A DNA stretch of 36,692 nt from Candidatus Nitrosocosmicus sp. (GTDB taxonomy: Archaea > Thermoproteota > Nitrososphaeria > Nitrososphaerales > Nitrososphaeraceae): NCBI GenBank assembly GCA_031177355.1, contig JAPSGR010000018.1, forward strand, positions 1-36,692, given 5' to 3'. This document shows positions 1-7,321 of the stretch, piece by piece. A program made the position numbers and the translations under genes. Under the pieces are notes generated by a model that was not told where the DNA came from, made no database searches, and was given only the letters and a program-made list of their open reading frames with translations. Positions within the stretch are counted from its first letter, which is position 1, and every line of letters starts with the position of its first letter.

Positions 1-46
1 AAACCCTGCTAATAGAGATATGCCCATATCTCTATTAGCAGGGTTT
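1..46. repeat. Perfect 22-bp palindrome at the window edge
   Basis: Bases 1-22 are the exact reverse complement of bases 25-46, with only CC between them. The right arm is the natural coding sequence of the MgtC-like protein, so the left arm looks like a fold-back copy of it. A perfect hairpin at base 1 is typical of an assembly or amplification artefact at a contig end, but a real structure cannot be excluded from the sequence alone. Confidence 0.9.
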
Positions 47-442
47 TTGATTGGTGCAGAAAGAGAATCAAAAGGAAAGGCCGCTGGAATAGGAACCCAC
101 TGTTTTGTAATAGGAGGATCAATGATTTTTACCTACATTTCTGCGCTAATTGATCCAAATTCAACATCAAGAATCGCCGCTCAGATTGTAACAGGTATCG
201 GATTTCTTGGAGCTGGTGTGATATTAAAAGGTGAGCTATTTGATAACAAGGAATCGGATACCCCGGCAAATAAGAAAGTAGTTAATTTGACTACTGCCGC
301 AAGCATATGGTTCTCTGGGGCTATAGGAATGGCAATAGGTTTTAATTTTTACTTTATCGCAATTATTTCCGTTGCCTTTGCCCTGATTGTTCCACGTATT
401 CCCCAGGTAGGAAAAAGACGGCAGGAGGATACAGACGAATAA
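20..442 (+). CDS. MgtC/SapB-family membrane protein, 5' end doubtful
   Basis: This is the hydrophobic MgtC domain, best known from bacterial MgtC, which modulates F-type ATPase activity and supports growth at low Mg2+. Family landmarks are clear: a GAERE motif near the N-terminus, GIGFLGAGVI around residues 60-69 and LTTAASIW near 90-97, spread over about four membrane segments. The ATG at 20 lies inside the perfect palindrome of bases 1-46, and the same frame is open to base 1, so the first residues and the start codon may not be natural. Family members usually have several more hydrophobic residues before GAERE. The protein ends in a short charged tail and lacks the C-terminal cytosolic domain of long MgtC proteins. 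It is convergent with the LpxD-like gene. The family call is firm; substrate and role are not established. Confidence 0.85.
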   Translation: MPISLLAGFLIGAERESKGKAAGIGTHCFVIGGSMIFTYISALIDPNSTSRIAAQIVTGIGFLGAGVILKGELFDNKESDTPANKKVVNLTTAASIWFSGAIGMAIGFNFYFIAIISVAFALIVPRIPQVGKRRQEDTDE

Positions 443-583
443 TGAGTATGAAAGCGATGAAATCAAATACATAATACAAAATACTGGCGAACTAATATAA
501 TACACATACTATGGTGATCATGTCCTATAGTTAATATAATTTAGGTAACAGTCTAACAACACAGAAGAAACAAAACCTAGTCG

Positions 584-615
584 AAACAGAGGTTCAATTA
601 CCATAACCTCTGTTT
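584..615. terminator. 11-bp hairpin between convergent genes
   Basis: Bases 584-594 and 605-615 form a perfect 11-bp inverted repeat (arm AAACAGAGGTT) around a 10-nt loop. It lies between the MgtC-like stop at 442 and the LpxD-like stop at 633, so it could end or protect transcripts from both sides. Archaeal termination depends mainly on T-runs, so the terminator role is inference. Confidence 0.5.
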
Positions 616-632
616 ACATAACTATTAACCAG

Positions 633-1625
633 TTATTGAATCAAATCGTATCTGGCTTGTCCAGCCATTAAAAAGAGTTTATCCTTGCTTGCAGTTATCT
701 TATTTTTTATTGATTTGGCCGGAACTCCTGCAACAATATCTTCATCTTGCACATCAGATATTATAGAACTGCCAGAACCAACAATAACCTTGTTACCTAT
801 TTTTAACTTATTTTTTATTGTGCTGTTAAGTCCAAGCCAGCAGTTACTTCCGATTTGCGTACTTCCACCGATAATTGTGCCTGCAGTCAGTTCAGTATTC
901 TTTCCTATACTCACGTTATGAGCAACATGACAAAGCGCATCAATCTTTGTCCCTTGTCCAATTGTTGTATCCGATAAAGAACCACGTGCTATTGAGCAGT
1001 TGGCATATATTTCTACGTCATTTTCAATAATTACTTTGCCATAATGAGGAAACTTTTCTAATTCCAAAGTTTCACTCGATCTTTCAAATGCAAATCCATC
1101 AGAACCAATGGTTGTGTTGGGTTGGATGGTACAATCGTTTCCTATTATACAATTTTGTAAGTTTACTTTAGAATCAATTTTTGTATTATCTCCAATTACA
1201 CAATCCTCGCCTATGACAACGTGATCTCCAATATAACAATCTCTACCTATTTTGGCTGAATCGGCTATAACTGCATTCAAGGATATACCTACTTTTGGAC
1301 GCTGACGGCTAATTTTTTTTGCAAGCCGAGTAAACTCAAGCCTTGGATTATGTACGAAAACTAGGAGTTGATTTTGATCCTGCTTTGGAGAGACCCGACC
1401 TTCCATATTCTTCTTGCATAAGATAACTCCAGCATTAGACCGTGAAATGGCCATAATGCCCCTGTTTTCATCGGCAGAGCAAAATGACACATCAGATGAT
1501 GTTCCCTCATATAAGGAAGATACATTTGTTATTAATTTAGACTTTAAGCTTGATATCTGGCCTTTAATTGTATAAGATGAATCAATAAGATGATCTAATA
1601 GTGATTCAACTGTCCATTGAACCAT
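633..1625 (-). CDS. LpxD-like hexapeptide-repeat N-acyltransferase
   Basis: In bacteria LpxD transfers a 3-hydroxyacyl chain from acyl carrier protein to the 2-amino group of UDP-3-O-acyl-glucosamine in lipid A synthesis. This 330-residue protein matches LpxD along its length (E. coli LpxD is about 341). The N-terminal 110 residues have the LpxD substrate-binding layout, including a VHNPRLEF segment near 91-98. A left-handed beta-helix of I-G-x4 hexapeptides follows. The diagnostic GSDGFAF (174-180), an acidic VEIYANCSIARGSL stretch and VAHNVSIG (234-241) are present; H236 sits where the E. coli catalytic His239 lies. The C-terminal AGVPAK is more like sugar O/N-acyltransferases such as PglD. 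Archaea are not known to make lipid A, so the acceptor is more likely another amino-sugar nucleotide of a surface glycan. A TATA-like box at 1645-1655 is about 25 nt before the ATG, giving a leaderless mRNA. Confidence 0.85.
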   Translation of the reverse strand: MVQWTVESLLDHLIDSSYTIKGQISSLKSKLITNVSSLYEGTSSDVSFCSADENRGIMAISRSNAGVILCKKNMEGRVSPKQDQNQLLVFVHNPRLEFTRLAKKISRQRPKVGISLNAVIADSAKIGRDCYIGDHVVIGEDCVIGDNTKIDSKVNLQNCIIGNDCTIQPNTTIGSDGFAFERSSETLELEKFPHYGKVIIENDVEIYANCSIARGSLSDTTIGQGTKIDALCHVAHNVSIGKNTELTAGTIIGGSTQIGSNCWLGLNSTIKNKLKIGNKVIVGSGSSIISDVQDEDIVAGVPAKSIKNKITASKDKLFLMAGQARYDLIQ

Positions 1626-1939
1626 ATCAGAGGTGATGTACCTTTTAATATAATTGTTTTCTACACGCTCATAATATGAAAATTATTGGATAAAATAATA
1701 TGCATTTATATAGATACAAATTAAATTCAATTATTAGTAAGTTAGATAAGGTTTTAGTTGAGACAAGAAGAAAACAGATTATAAATCAGCATTTTAAAGG
1801 AGATTGGCGGTAAACTTTATTAAAGAAACGATATAAAAAAAAATTCCAACTTACATATACAATTTTACCAAATATTTTGTTCAAAACACAATTTGTATAA
1901 CAATTCCCTAAAGAAAATATTCTTTAATAGGCATTAAAA
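1626..1939. other. Intergenic stretch: lpxD-like promoter only
   Basis: It holds the promoter of the LpxD-like gene (TATA-like AT-rich box at 1645-1655, minus strand) and AT-rich sequence downstream of the 74-residue gene. Nothing else is recognised. Confidence 0.5.
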
Positions 1940-2164
1940 TTATCCTAGCAGTTTAATCGTTACTGGTCCACCGCTTAGAGTCTTTTGCTCAAGCCTTATA
2001 ATCGAACGTTTTCCCCGATACATGACATATGTTTCAAACTCTCTTTCCCCAAATTCAAATTTGACACGTTTATTTAACCATTCTTTGGGAACAACAGCAG
2101 TGAGGCCCAAACCTGGCACTTGTCTAAAGTGTGTCTTGTATGACAAATTATTATTTTCAGACAC
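1940..2164 (-). CDS. Small hypothetical protein, 74 aa
   Basis: The function is not recognised. The start is GTG (2164-2162), read from a frame giving a polar N-terminus and then a predicted beta-rich body. The segment VVPKEWLNKRVKF (residues 24-36) recalls the 'VPKEWxGKxVKV' strand of small DUF2080/AbrB-like proteins found next to some archaeal transposases, but the similarity is short and no transposase is near. There is no signal peptide, cysteine or membrane segment. It is followed at some distance by the LpxD-like gene on the same strand, with about 310 bases between them, so a shared operon is unlikely. A weak AT-rich element near 2185-2192 could be its promoter. It is probably real because the composition is protein-like over the full length. 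Confidence 0.6.
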   Translation of the reverse strand: MSENNNLSYKTHFRQVPGLGLTAVVPKEWLNKRVKFEFGEREFETYVMYRGKRSIIRLEQKTLSGGPVTIKLLG

Positions 2165-2557
2165 AACAAGTTATACACTTGTAGGATACAAATACTTATT
2201 CTATCATTCTTAGTTTATAATTACCATGTAATTTTGGCGGTAATAGAGAAAACTAAACTTTGGTTGGAATTATCTTCCATTAAATTACAAAAATACCAAT
2301 GCAACCAAATATCATGTAATCTGTTCAGGTATTATGCTGTATATAATCTCCATTTCATTGGGGATGGCATTAACTATTGAATTTATTCGGATGGTTAGAT
2401 ACCAGTCACTTTTGTCGGATTAAAATAACGATATTAACCTAGATTTAAGAAAAGATATTTTCTTTTAAAGCCCTGCAACAAATGCATTAAAGGAAGTACA
2501 TGGCATTAAACACCTTTTATTACCAATGTTTATATAATACCGTGGGTAATTATTGTT
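2165..2557. other. Intergenic stretch between divergent small genes
   Basis: It separates the 74-residue gene on the minus strand from the coiled-coil gene on the plus strand and contains the promoters of both. No conserved gene, RNA or repeat was recognised in its centre. Confidence 0.5.
2529..2538 (+). promoter_or_regulatory. TATA box giving a leaderless start at 2558
   Basis: TTTATATAAT is centred about 25 nt before the ATG at 2558. This is the normal archaeal TATA-to-start-site distance, so transcription should begin at or within a few bases of that ATG. It favours 2558 over the second in-frame ATG at 2588. Confidence 0.6.
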
Positions 2558-3127
2558 ATGTCGTTACAAGATAAAAAAGAAACCAATATGAATTATAATT
2601 TTGATCAAACAATTCAGAATAACATTCAGATCTTTAATAGATCAATTGAAGAAATGACACGGTCGCTTAATCAAGTCTTTAATGAATCAAAGAAAAGCGT
2701 TGAAAGAAACATTTCTGAAGCAAACAATCAGATTCCGAGATATACTCAATCTATAAACGAAGTACAAGAACAAGCCGTACAAGCAACAAAAGACATTGCG
2801 GAAAATTATCTCGAATGTCAAAAGCAGGTTATCGATTCATTTCAATCTATCATCTCTCCATATATTGAAAATGCAAATAACCAATTACATAATAATCAAG
2901 AATTGTTTAGAAGACTACCAGAAATATATTCAAAGATTGGCAATAACTACACTGAAAATAGTATTGCAATGAGCAGAATAATTAACAGTATGGCGTTTTC
3001 AAACGTTGAGTTGATGAAGAATGCAATTAACAACACAAAAGAGCAATCAAAACATCTAGCAGAAATTGGAAAAAGAAACGTCATAGTTTACGAAACAATA
3101 GAAAAAGAAAACAGAAAAACCATTTAA
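2558..3127 (+). CDS. Soluble helical/coiled-coil protein, 189 aa
   Basis: The function is not known. The whole chain is rich in Gln, Asn, Glu, Lys and Ser with regularly spaced Ile/Leu/Val, predicting long amphipathic helices. There is no signal peptide, membrane segment or cysteine. The size, all-helical make-up and a central segment CQKQVIDSFQSIISPYIENA (about residues 88-107) resemble phasins, the proteins that coat polyhydroxyalkanoate granules. PHA synthases are known in soil ammonia-oxidising archaea, but no PHA gene is present here, so this is only a suggestion. The ATG at 2558 fits a leaderless transcript from the TATA box at 2529-2538. A T-rich hairpin follows the stop. Alternatives are a generic coiled-coil scaffold or a chemoreceptor-like helical fragment. 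Confidence 0.75.
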   Translation: MSLQDKKETNMNYNFDQTIQNNIQIFNRSIEEMTRSLNQVFNESKKSVERNISEANNQIPRYTQSINEVQEQAVQATKDIAENYLECQKQVIDSFQSIISPYIENANNQLHNNQELFRRLPEIYSKIGNNYTENSIAMSRIINSMAFSNVELMKNAINNTKEQSKHLAEIGKRNVIVYETIEKENRKTI

Positions 3128-3131
3128 AAGG

Positions 3132-3153
3132 TCTAAATTTTTTTAGATTTTTT
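3132..3153 (+). terminator. Short hairpin plus T-run after the 189-aa gene
   Basis: TCTAAA (3132-3137) pairs with TTTAGA (3142-3147) and is followed by a T-run to 3153. It sits directly after the stop codon at 3127. T-runs are the main archaeal termination signal. Confidence 0.5.
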
Positions 3154-3445
3154 AAAAATTTTTGCTTAAAAACCTATTTTTATTTTATCACTACATATTC
3201 AATATCCAATGTTCAATATTCATTTAACAATTGATTTCAAATCATTGGTTGCAAAAATCAAAATCCTATACGTGTTAGATAGCTCTGGATTAATTTAGAT
3301 TTAAAAAGCTATTAGATTCTATAAAAGGAATGATAAAAGAAATAATGTGTCTTTTTTGAGCTGAATATAATTTTAGTACCTTCAAAATAATTCTAAGTTC
3401 AAAATCTGTAACAATAGTTAATATAGTTTGGTAATAACATAATAT
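3154..3445. other. AT-rich intergenic stretch
   Basis: No gene is visible. The last 30 bases hold a likely promoter (TTAATATA at about 3418-3425, about 25 nt before the next ATG). Confidence 0.45.
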
Positions 3446-3859
3446 ATGCAAAGTGTCAGAAAAAAAGCATCAGAAGTTATAGCATCAGTAGCTTTAGCAC
3501 TATTAATTATCTACCTTGTAGACGTTTTAACTACAATGTTGACTGGACATGTAGGCTTTTTGCCATTTTCCTCTCAAGACAGAGGACTTATATTCGGAGC
3601 GTCTTCGATAGCTCTATTTATCGTTTCATTTGCGGTCAGTATAGGTGTTTATTCAAAGGTTACGGCCACACTTCTTATTATAGGCGGAGCCCTTATTGGG
3701 ACTTCAGTTCTGGTATCAACTTATATCACACCCCAGTTTATCAATAGTTTTGAAGGAACCAAGATAGTAACGCCACCTTTGCCTCAGTTTGTAGGTATAA
3801 TAATTCTAGGTTATGCTATAATGGGATCAGGTATATTCAAAGCGGTCAGGAAGAGATAA
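3446..3859 (+). CDS. Four-helix integral membrane protein, 137 aa
   Basis: A small hydrophobic protein of unrecognised function. Four membrane segments are apparent at about residues 10-30, 48-68, 72-92 and 112-131. A short positively charged N-terminus (MQSVRKKASE) and the C-terminal KAVRKR place both ends in the cytoplasm by the positive-inside rule. There is no enzyme signature, His/Asp cluster or cysteine motif. A TATA-like TTAATATA element near 3418-3425 lies about 25 nt before the ATG, consistent with a leaderless monocistronic mRNA. The composition is normal for the window. It is likely a lineage-restricted membrane protein. Confidence 0.75.
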   Translation: MQSVRKKASEVIASVALALLIIYLVDVLTTMLTGHVGFLPFSSQDRGLIFGASSIALFIVSFAVSIGVYSKVTATLLIIGGALIGTSVLVSTYITPQFINSFEGTKIVTPPLPQFVGIIILGYAIMGSGIFKAVRKR

Positions 3860-4229
3860 ACTCTATTCTCTGACAGCATATTTCATACCCCCAAGAGAGT
3901 CACTGTTTAGTTTCACTTCCATAATTATTTCCAAGATGAGATAATAGAGAGAAGAGGAGACATTCGCAATGCATCTCCAGATATTGGACAATTAGATTCA
4001 TCGAGCAATTAAGAGTCAAGTAGTTTTGGCCCGGCGGTCGTGTAGTTCTGGTATTAACCTTAACTTCCCAAACCTAGTAAACAGGGAACAATGTATTATT
4101 ACAATAATCCTTCTCTGTCATACCTTTCTCAGCCTATAAATACTAAAACTGATGTGGTAGATCTTAAACATCTAACATTTAACTTTTAACGTCTAACACA
4201 TAAAGCATAGTTTATACAACTAAACATAG
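3860..4229. other. Intergenic stretch with a tRNA-5'-half-like fragment
   Basis: No protein gene is seen. Around 4029-4052 the sequence (GCCCGGCGGTCGTGTAGTTC at its core) has the look of a tRNA acceptor 5' strand followed by a D-arm, but no anticodon or T-arm follows and a functional tRNA cannot be folded. It may be a degraded tRNA remnant. Confidence 0.3.
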
Positions 4230-4547
4230 TTGAAAATTTCAGACCTGTGTAATCTTATTGAAGAATCATTTCATTCAGGAAAATATCCTTTGTCGATAGA
4301 TACTGAAAAGACAATGTCATCATTGGTTAAAATTGTAAATAAATCATCCTCTGATGATTTCAAAGAAGACAATATAATAATTGAGACACGTATAAATGAC
4401 TTTTTTGTCTTAAATAATTATACTCCCGCCCTGTCTCACTTGCCCGGGATTATAGAAATGGATTGCTTAGAATCTTTTAAGATGCTTAGTCGTCGTATTG
4501 ATAGAATATCATCTAATAAATCGGATCATCTATTCATAAAAAAATAG
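4230..4547 (+). CDS. Small hypothetical protein, 105 aa, TTG start
   Basis: The function is not recognised. The frame opens right after an in-frame TAG (4227-4229) and the first start codon is TTG at 4230; the next ATG is about 28 codons on. A TATA-like TTTATAC at 4211-4217 is only about 17 nt upstream, closer than usual, which leaves the start uncertain. The protein is acidic-to-neutral, soluble and lacks a signal peptide. The spacing of hydrophobic residues around residues 1-35 and 78-95 suggests helices. It may be a small regulator or adaptor, but nothing specific supports that. Confidence 0.5.
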   Translation: MKISDLCNLIEESFHSGKYPLSIDTEKTMSSLVKIVNKSSSDDFKEDNIIIETRINDFFVLNNYTPALSHLPGIIEMDCLESFKMLSRRIDRISSNKSDHLFIKK

Positions 4548-4754
4548 ATGTAGGCAGCGTATAGTATTATTAATATCATTACATAACATACGGTTAGTAT
4601 ACGAATTTTTATTTTAATATTACTTTAACAAACATTATGATTGCTGACTTTGATTCGTTAGTGATTTAGGATTATTATACGCATCTAATTTGTTTCGATT
4701 GCCAAATAGTATGGATATTTTTTTGATAATTGAAAAAAAAGGAGAAAATTTTTA

Positions 4755-5027
4755 TTAGTTGTTTATTGTTTTATAATTTCTGGTAGGCGTCGCAAGCAAT
4801 TCCTCAATCTCGTTATTCATCCTTAAGAAAACTAATCCTTTTTGTGTTGTTTTGTATTCTGAACCTTCTACATATTCAATTAAATCATTTTCTATTAGGA
4901 CCGAAAGGTACTCTTTTAATTGCGCATAACTTAAAAATGCTTTGTACATAATTTTTGTCTTTGTTGCTCCACCATTTGCTGCATCAAGGATCATGGCCAC
5001 TATTTCGGTTCGGCTTCTGTATTTCAT
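4755..5027 (-). CDS. ArnR/HTH_45-like winged-helix transcription regulator
   Basis: This 90-residue protein is almost entirely one winged helix-turn-helix domain of the type common in archaea (ArnR1/HTH_45-like). R5-T-E-I-V-A-M-I-L opens helix 1. The segment GGATKTKIMYKAFLSYAQLK (about 19-38) holds the helix-turn-helix with the usual Tyr/Ser-x-x-Gln-L recognition helix. LIENDLIEYVEG leads into the wing, and YKTTQKGLVFL is the conserved wing-plus-helix ending. The C-terminal helix could mediate dimerisation. It probably binds DNA near specific promoters; targets are unknown. A strong TATA box (5051-5058) lies 27 nt before the ATG, giving a leaderless mRNA. It is divergent from the HxlR-type regulator, so the roughly 200-bp region between them could be an operator for either. 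Confidence 0.85.
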   Translation of the reverse strand: MKYRSRTEIVAMILDAANGGATKTKIMYKAFLSYAQLKEYLSVLIENDLIEYVEGSEYKTTQKGLVFLRMNNEIEELLATPTRNYKTINN

Positions 5028-5049
5028 ATATTATATAATACCTTTACTA

Positions 5050-5059
5050 CTATATAACC
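5050..5059 (-). promoter_or_regulatory. TATA box of the ArnR-like regulator
   Basis: On the minus strand the sequence reads GGTTATATAG, centred 27 nt before the ATG at 5027. This is ideal archaeal spacing for a leaderless transcript. Confidence 0.6.
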
Positions 5060-5226
5060 GCTACAAATCCATAACTCAATTTATCAATAAGAAGTACGGA
5101 GAGATTACTATCCGATGTTAATAGTATCAGATTAAAGTATAAAATTCGACTTTATCCTATATTACGGCTCAATATAAAATACATAGTATAAGAAGAAGTA
5201 CGAAAGTAAAAGTATAGTTATTTCAC

Positions 5227-5718
5227 ATGAAGAATGATATGGAGGGAGACGGCGAAGAGTTAGTAGGCGATAAAGAATGTATCATCAGACCACAGATTAA
5301 AATAATAAACTGCCCCATAAGGACAACATTAGGAGTATTGGGTAAGAAGTGGACAATGCTCATAATAAGAGATATCGGCTTTCTAAAAATTAACAGATTT
5401 AACAGGATACTTGAATCGATTCCGGGTCTCACGCCCAGGGTTTTATCCATGCGACTTCGAGAACTAGAACGCGAGGGAGTAATCAGATGCACACAAATAA
5501 AAAAAGAACAAACGATGGTTATTTGGAGTTTGACGGAAAAAGGAAAAGACATTCTGCCGATACTATTAATGTTAACTGCTTTTGGGTCCAAATGGTATTC
5601 TGAACTTGTATTTGAAGATAAAAAACCAAGAAGTCTGAACGAAGTATTTTCTTTGCCTGAAACTATTGAACAAATAATAGAATATCATAAGAGATTGAAT
5701 ATCGACCGTCCTTTTTGA
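5227..5718 (+). CDS. HxlR-family winged-helix regulator
   Basis: HxlR proteins are DNA-binding regulators, often responding to redox or small electrophiles through a conserved N-terminal cysteine. Here C29-P30-I31 precedes the typical start of the domain, followed by LGVLGKKWTMLIIRDI (35-50; the family signature GxKWxxxIL). The helix-turn-helix spans about 55-85, ending in LTPRVLSMRLRELEREGVI, and the wing about 86-104 (VIWSLTEKGKDI). The domain is complete. An extra tail of about 30 residues may help dimerisation. C29 is the likely sensor residue by analogy only. ATG 5227 and ATG 5239 are both possible starts. It is divergent from the ArnR-like gene. The family call is firm; the signal and targets are unknown. 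Confidence 0.9.
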   Translation: MKNDMEGDGEELVGDKECIIRPQIKIINCPIRTTLGVLGKKWTMLIIRDIGFLKINRFNRILESIPGLTPRVLSMRLRELEREGVIRCTQIKKEQTMVIWSLTEKGKDILPILLMLTAFGSKWYSELVFEDKKPRSLNEVFSLPETIEQIIEYHKRLNIDRPF

Positions 5719-5840
5719 TGTGAACGAGGTTAGTATAATCCCCATAAAGAACCGTTTCAAAAAAGAATAGAATCATATACAGTAAATCAATACCTTTACT
5801 AATTTATAAAATAGAATACCAGTATCATGTATCCAAACTA

Positions 5841-5850
5841 TGATATAATT
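5841..5850 (+). promoter_or_regulatory. TATA box supporting the ATG start at 5877
   Basis: TGATATAATT is centred about 30 nt before ATG 5877 and only about 21 nt before the upstream TTG at 5868. This favours the ATG as the translation start of the small secreted protein. Confidence 0.5.
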
Positions 5851-5876
5851 ATTTTCAATTATACAATTTGATTATA

Positions 5877-6146
5877 ATGAGTAACATAACAAAAACCCAC
5901 AAAGTCGGAATCTTTGCAATGTTTATTGCTGCAGCCTTAATTGGTTCAGTAGTTGCATTTGGCGATAACTATGCATACGCTGGAGGAAAGAAGAAACATA
6001 ACGATGCAGAACAAGAAATTGAACAAGGACAATCAAATGAACAGAATGCACAATGTGTCTCTGGAGAATTTTCATTATTATGTGGAAATAACATAAACTT
6101 GCAGTTACAAGAACAATTAGGTAACTTGGCTTTAGGCCAACAATAA
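5877..6146 (+). CDS. Small secreted Gln/Asn-rich protein A, 89 aa
   Basis: A signal peptide is clear: KTHK, a hydrophobic stretch GIFAMFIAAALIGSVVAF (11-28) and a likely cleavage after AYA near residue 35. The mature part is short, begins with a lysine/histidine patch (GGKKKHND), then is rich in Gln, Glu and Asn. It has two cysteines (C60, C69) that could form one disulphide, in QCVSGEFSLLCGNN. It ends LGNLALGQQ. The same ending and a similar QxxSGExSxxxGNN segment occur in the convergent gene at 6447-6770, and a looser version in the gene at 7322-7600, so this is a local family. The function is unknown. The N-x-A-x3-Q ending fits half of the curlin repeat consensus, so self-assembly on the surface is a possibility only. 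A TTG at 5868 is an alternative start, but the TATA spacing favours ATG. Confidence 0.8.
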   Translation: MSNITKTHKVGIFAMFIAAALIGSVVAFGDNYAYAGGKKKHNDAEQEIEQGQSNEQNAQCVSGEFSLLCGNNINLQLQEQLGNLALGQQ

Positions 6147-6154
6147 TTTTTTTT
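6118..6154 (+). repeat. 37-bp repeat, copy 1 (inverted partner at 6439-6475)
   Basis: This segment covers the last nine codons of secreted protein A, its TAA and eight T of the T-run. It is identical, in opposite orientation, to 6439-6475 at the end of protein B. The flanking base on the coding side already differs. Confidence 0.95.
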
Positions 6155-6438
6155 TGTATTAATAACTATTAATAATACTTAAGACGGTTTTACTATTTTC
6201 TTATGATTTGATTGCAATAGCCTTTATCTTTTTCCTCTAATAAGGGTCATTCCGTATCAAATTTGGCGTATTCAAAATAAAAAATTTTTCGCTTCGTAAA
6301 GTTACATATTATCTTATTTGGCAATAAGAACAATCACAAAATCAAAAGCTCCTTAAATTTTCCAAAAAAAAGTTATGAAACAAGACACAATTGAGATTGA
6401 ATAACGATAAGATTAAACGTGAATTAGATACTTTATTT

Positions 6439-6475
6439 AAAAAAAATTATTGTTGGCCTAAAGCCAAGTTACCTA
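6439..6475 (-). repeat. 37-bp repeat, copy 2 (inverted partner at 6118-6154)
   Basis: This is the exact inverted copy of 6118-6154 and covers the end of secreted protein B, its stop codon and the T-run. The 284 bases between the arms share no obvious similarity. The T-run at the outer end would serve as the terminator of each convergent gene. Confidence 0.95.
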
Positions 6476-6770
6476 TATTATCATTGAAGAACAAACCAAC
6501 ATTATTTCCGGATGCGATAGAATCTTCACCAGAAACTACCTGACTATTTTGAGTAGATGATTGTTCTTGAGATATACTCTGTTCTGCTTCATTTGAATTT
6601 CCGTTTTCGTTATTGTTGTCATCATGATCATGATCATGATCATCATCGTCACAAGAATGTGCAAATGCAAAGAAACTATCAGATGTAATGATAGCAGGCA
6701 CTACAGCTATTATCAGCGTCGCAACGGCAATTGTTACCATTATGGACTTTTTTCTTTTTTCAGATAACAT
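6447..6770 (-). CDS. Small secreted Gln/Asn-rich protein B with Asp/His tract
   Basis: This is a paralogue of the convergent protein A. A basic N-terminus (SEKRKKS), a hydrophobic stretch (IMVTIAVATLIIAVVPAII) and a cleavage region around FAFA mark a signal peptide. The mature protein begins with HSCDDDDHDHDHDD, an acidic-histidine tract that could bind divalent metal ions. A Gln/Ser/Asn-rich segment follows (SISQEQSSTQNSQVVSGEDS, then GNN), and it ends IGNLALGQQ exactly like A. The two cysteines of A's core are absent here (QVV replaces QCV), and the single Cys lies beside the Asp/His tract. ATG 6779 is an alternative start three codons upstream. The TATA-like TAATATATTA at 6796-6805 is 31 nt before ATG 6770 and 22 nt before ATG 6779, so the inner ATG is preferred. 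The function is unknown. Confidence 0.75.
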   Translation of the reverse strand: MLSEKRKKSIMVTIAVATLIIAVVPAIITSDSFFAFAHSCDDDDHDHDHDDNNNENGNSNEAEQSISQEQSSTQNSQVVSGEDSIASGNNVGLFFNDNIGNLALGQQ

Positions 6771-6795
6771 ATGAGTCATTGAAATATTGAAGGAT

Positions 6796-6805
6796 TAATA
6801 TATTA
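6796..6805 (-). promoter_or_regulatory. TATA box of secreted protein B
   Basis: TAATATATTA lies upstream of the signal-peptide start and is self-complementary. Its distance to ATG 6770 (about 31 nt) predicts a leader of about 5 nt. Confidence 0.5.
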
Positions 6806-7321
6806 GAATTTGATAGATTCTATCTATAATATTTTTCTGCGCCATAATTAAGTGCTTATAATTATCCTAGTAAGAAATATCAAGGTTAAAGCGGTAAAAA
6901 TTCTAACTGTAATTTGAATCCAAAATTTCATACTTGTATTATTATATAAATTGATTTTAAGATTACTTATTTCACGATGAAAATGCATTCTTTAGTAATT
7001 ATGGTTTCTTTGAATGAGAAAAACTTCCTGATTCATCTGATTATAACCAAGACTAAATGTAGAAACGCTTGGATATTTTATATTAAAGTTTGTTTGATGC
7101 AAATCGCATCGGCTTTAGGCATTATTTGTTGATTTTTGATGCGCTCTATTTATATGCATTCGATTCCAAGGCTTAGCCTCAGAGACCTTGAATCATTTCT
7201 TATCAAATGGAAATAATTCTCCTTTTTTAACAAATTCCCTTGTACTGAAATCATACCGGGCTGAGGCAGTAACATATGTTTGCTTTTATAAGGTAAATTG
7301 GAGAAACCTAAAGTTACACTG
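6806..7321. other. Intergenic stretch with no supported gene
   Basis: Open frames here are short, lack promoters at the right distance and have no protein-like pattern. No RNA gene or repeat was recognised. The region may hold upstream control elements for secreted protein B. Confidence 0.4.

Noticed and set aside
1940-2164. Transposon-associated DUF2080 protein as evidence of a mobile element
   Set aside because: The match is a short segment only, and no transposase or terminal repeats flank it.
1803-2245. TTGGCGGTAA occurring twice (about 1804 and 2232) as a possible regulatory motif
   Set aside because: Only two copies and no consistent place relative to promoters; likely chance.
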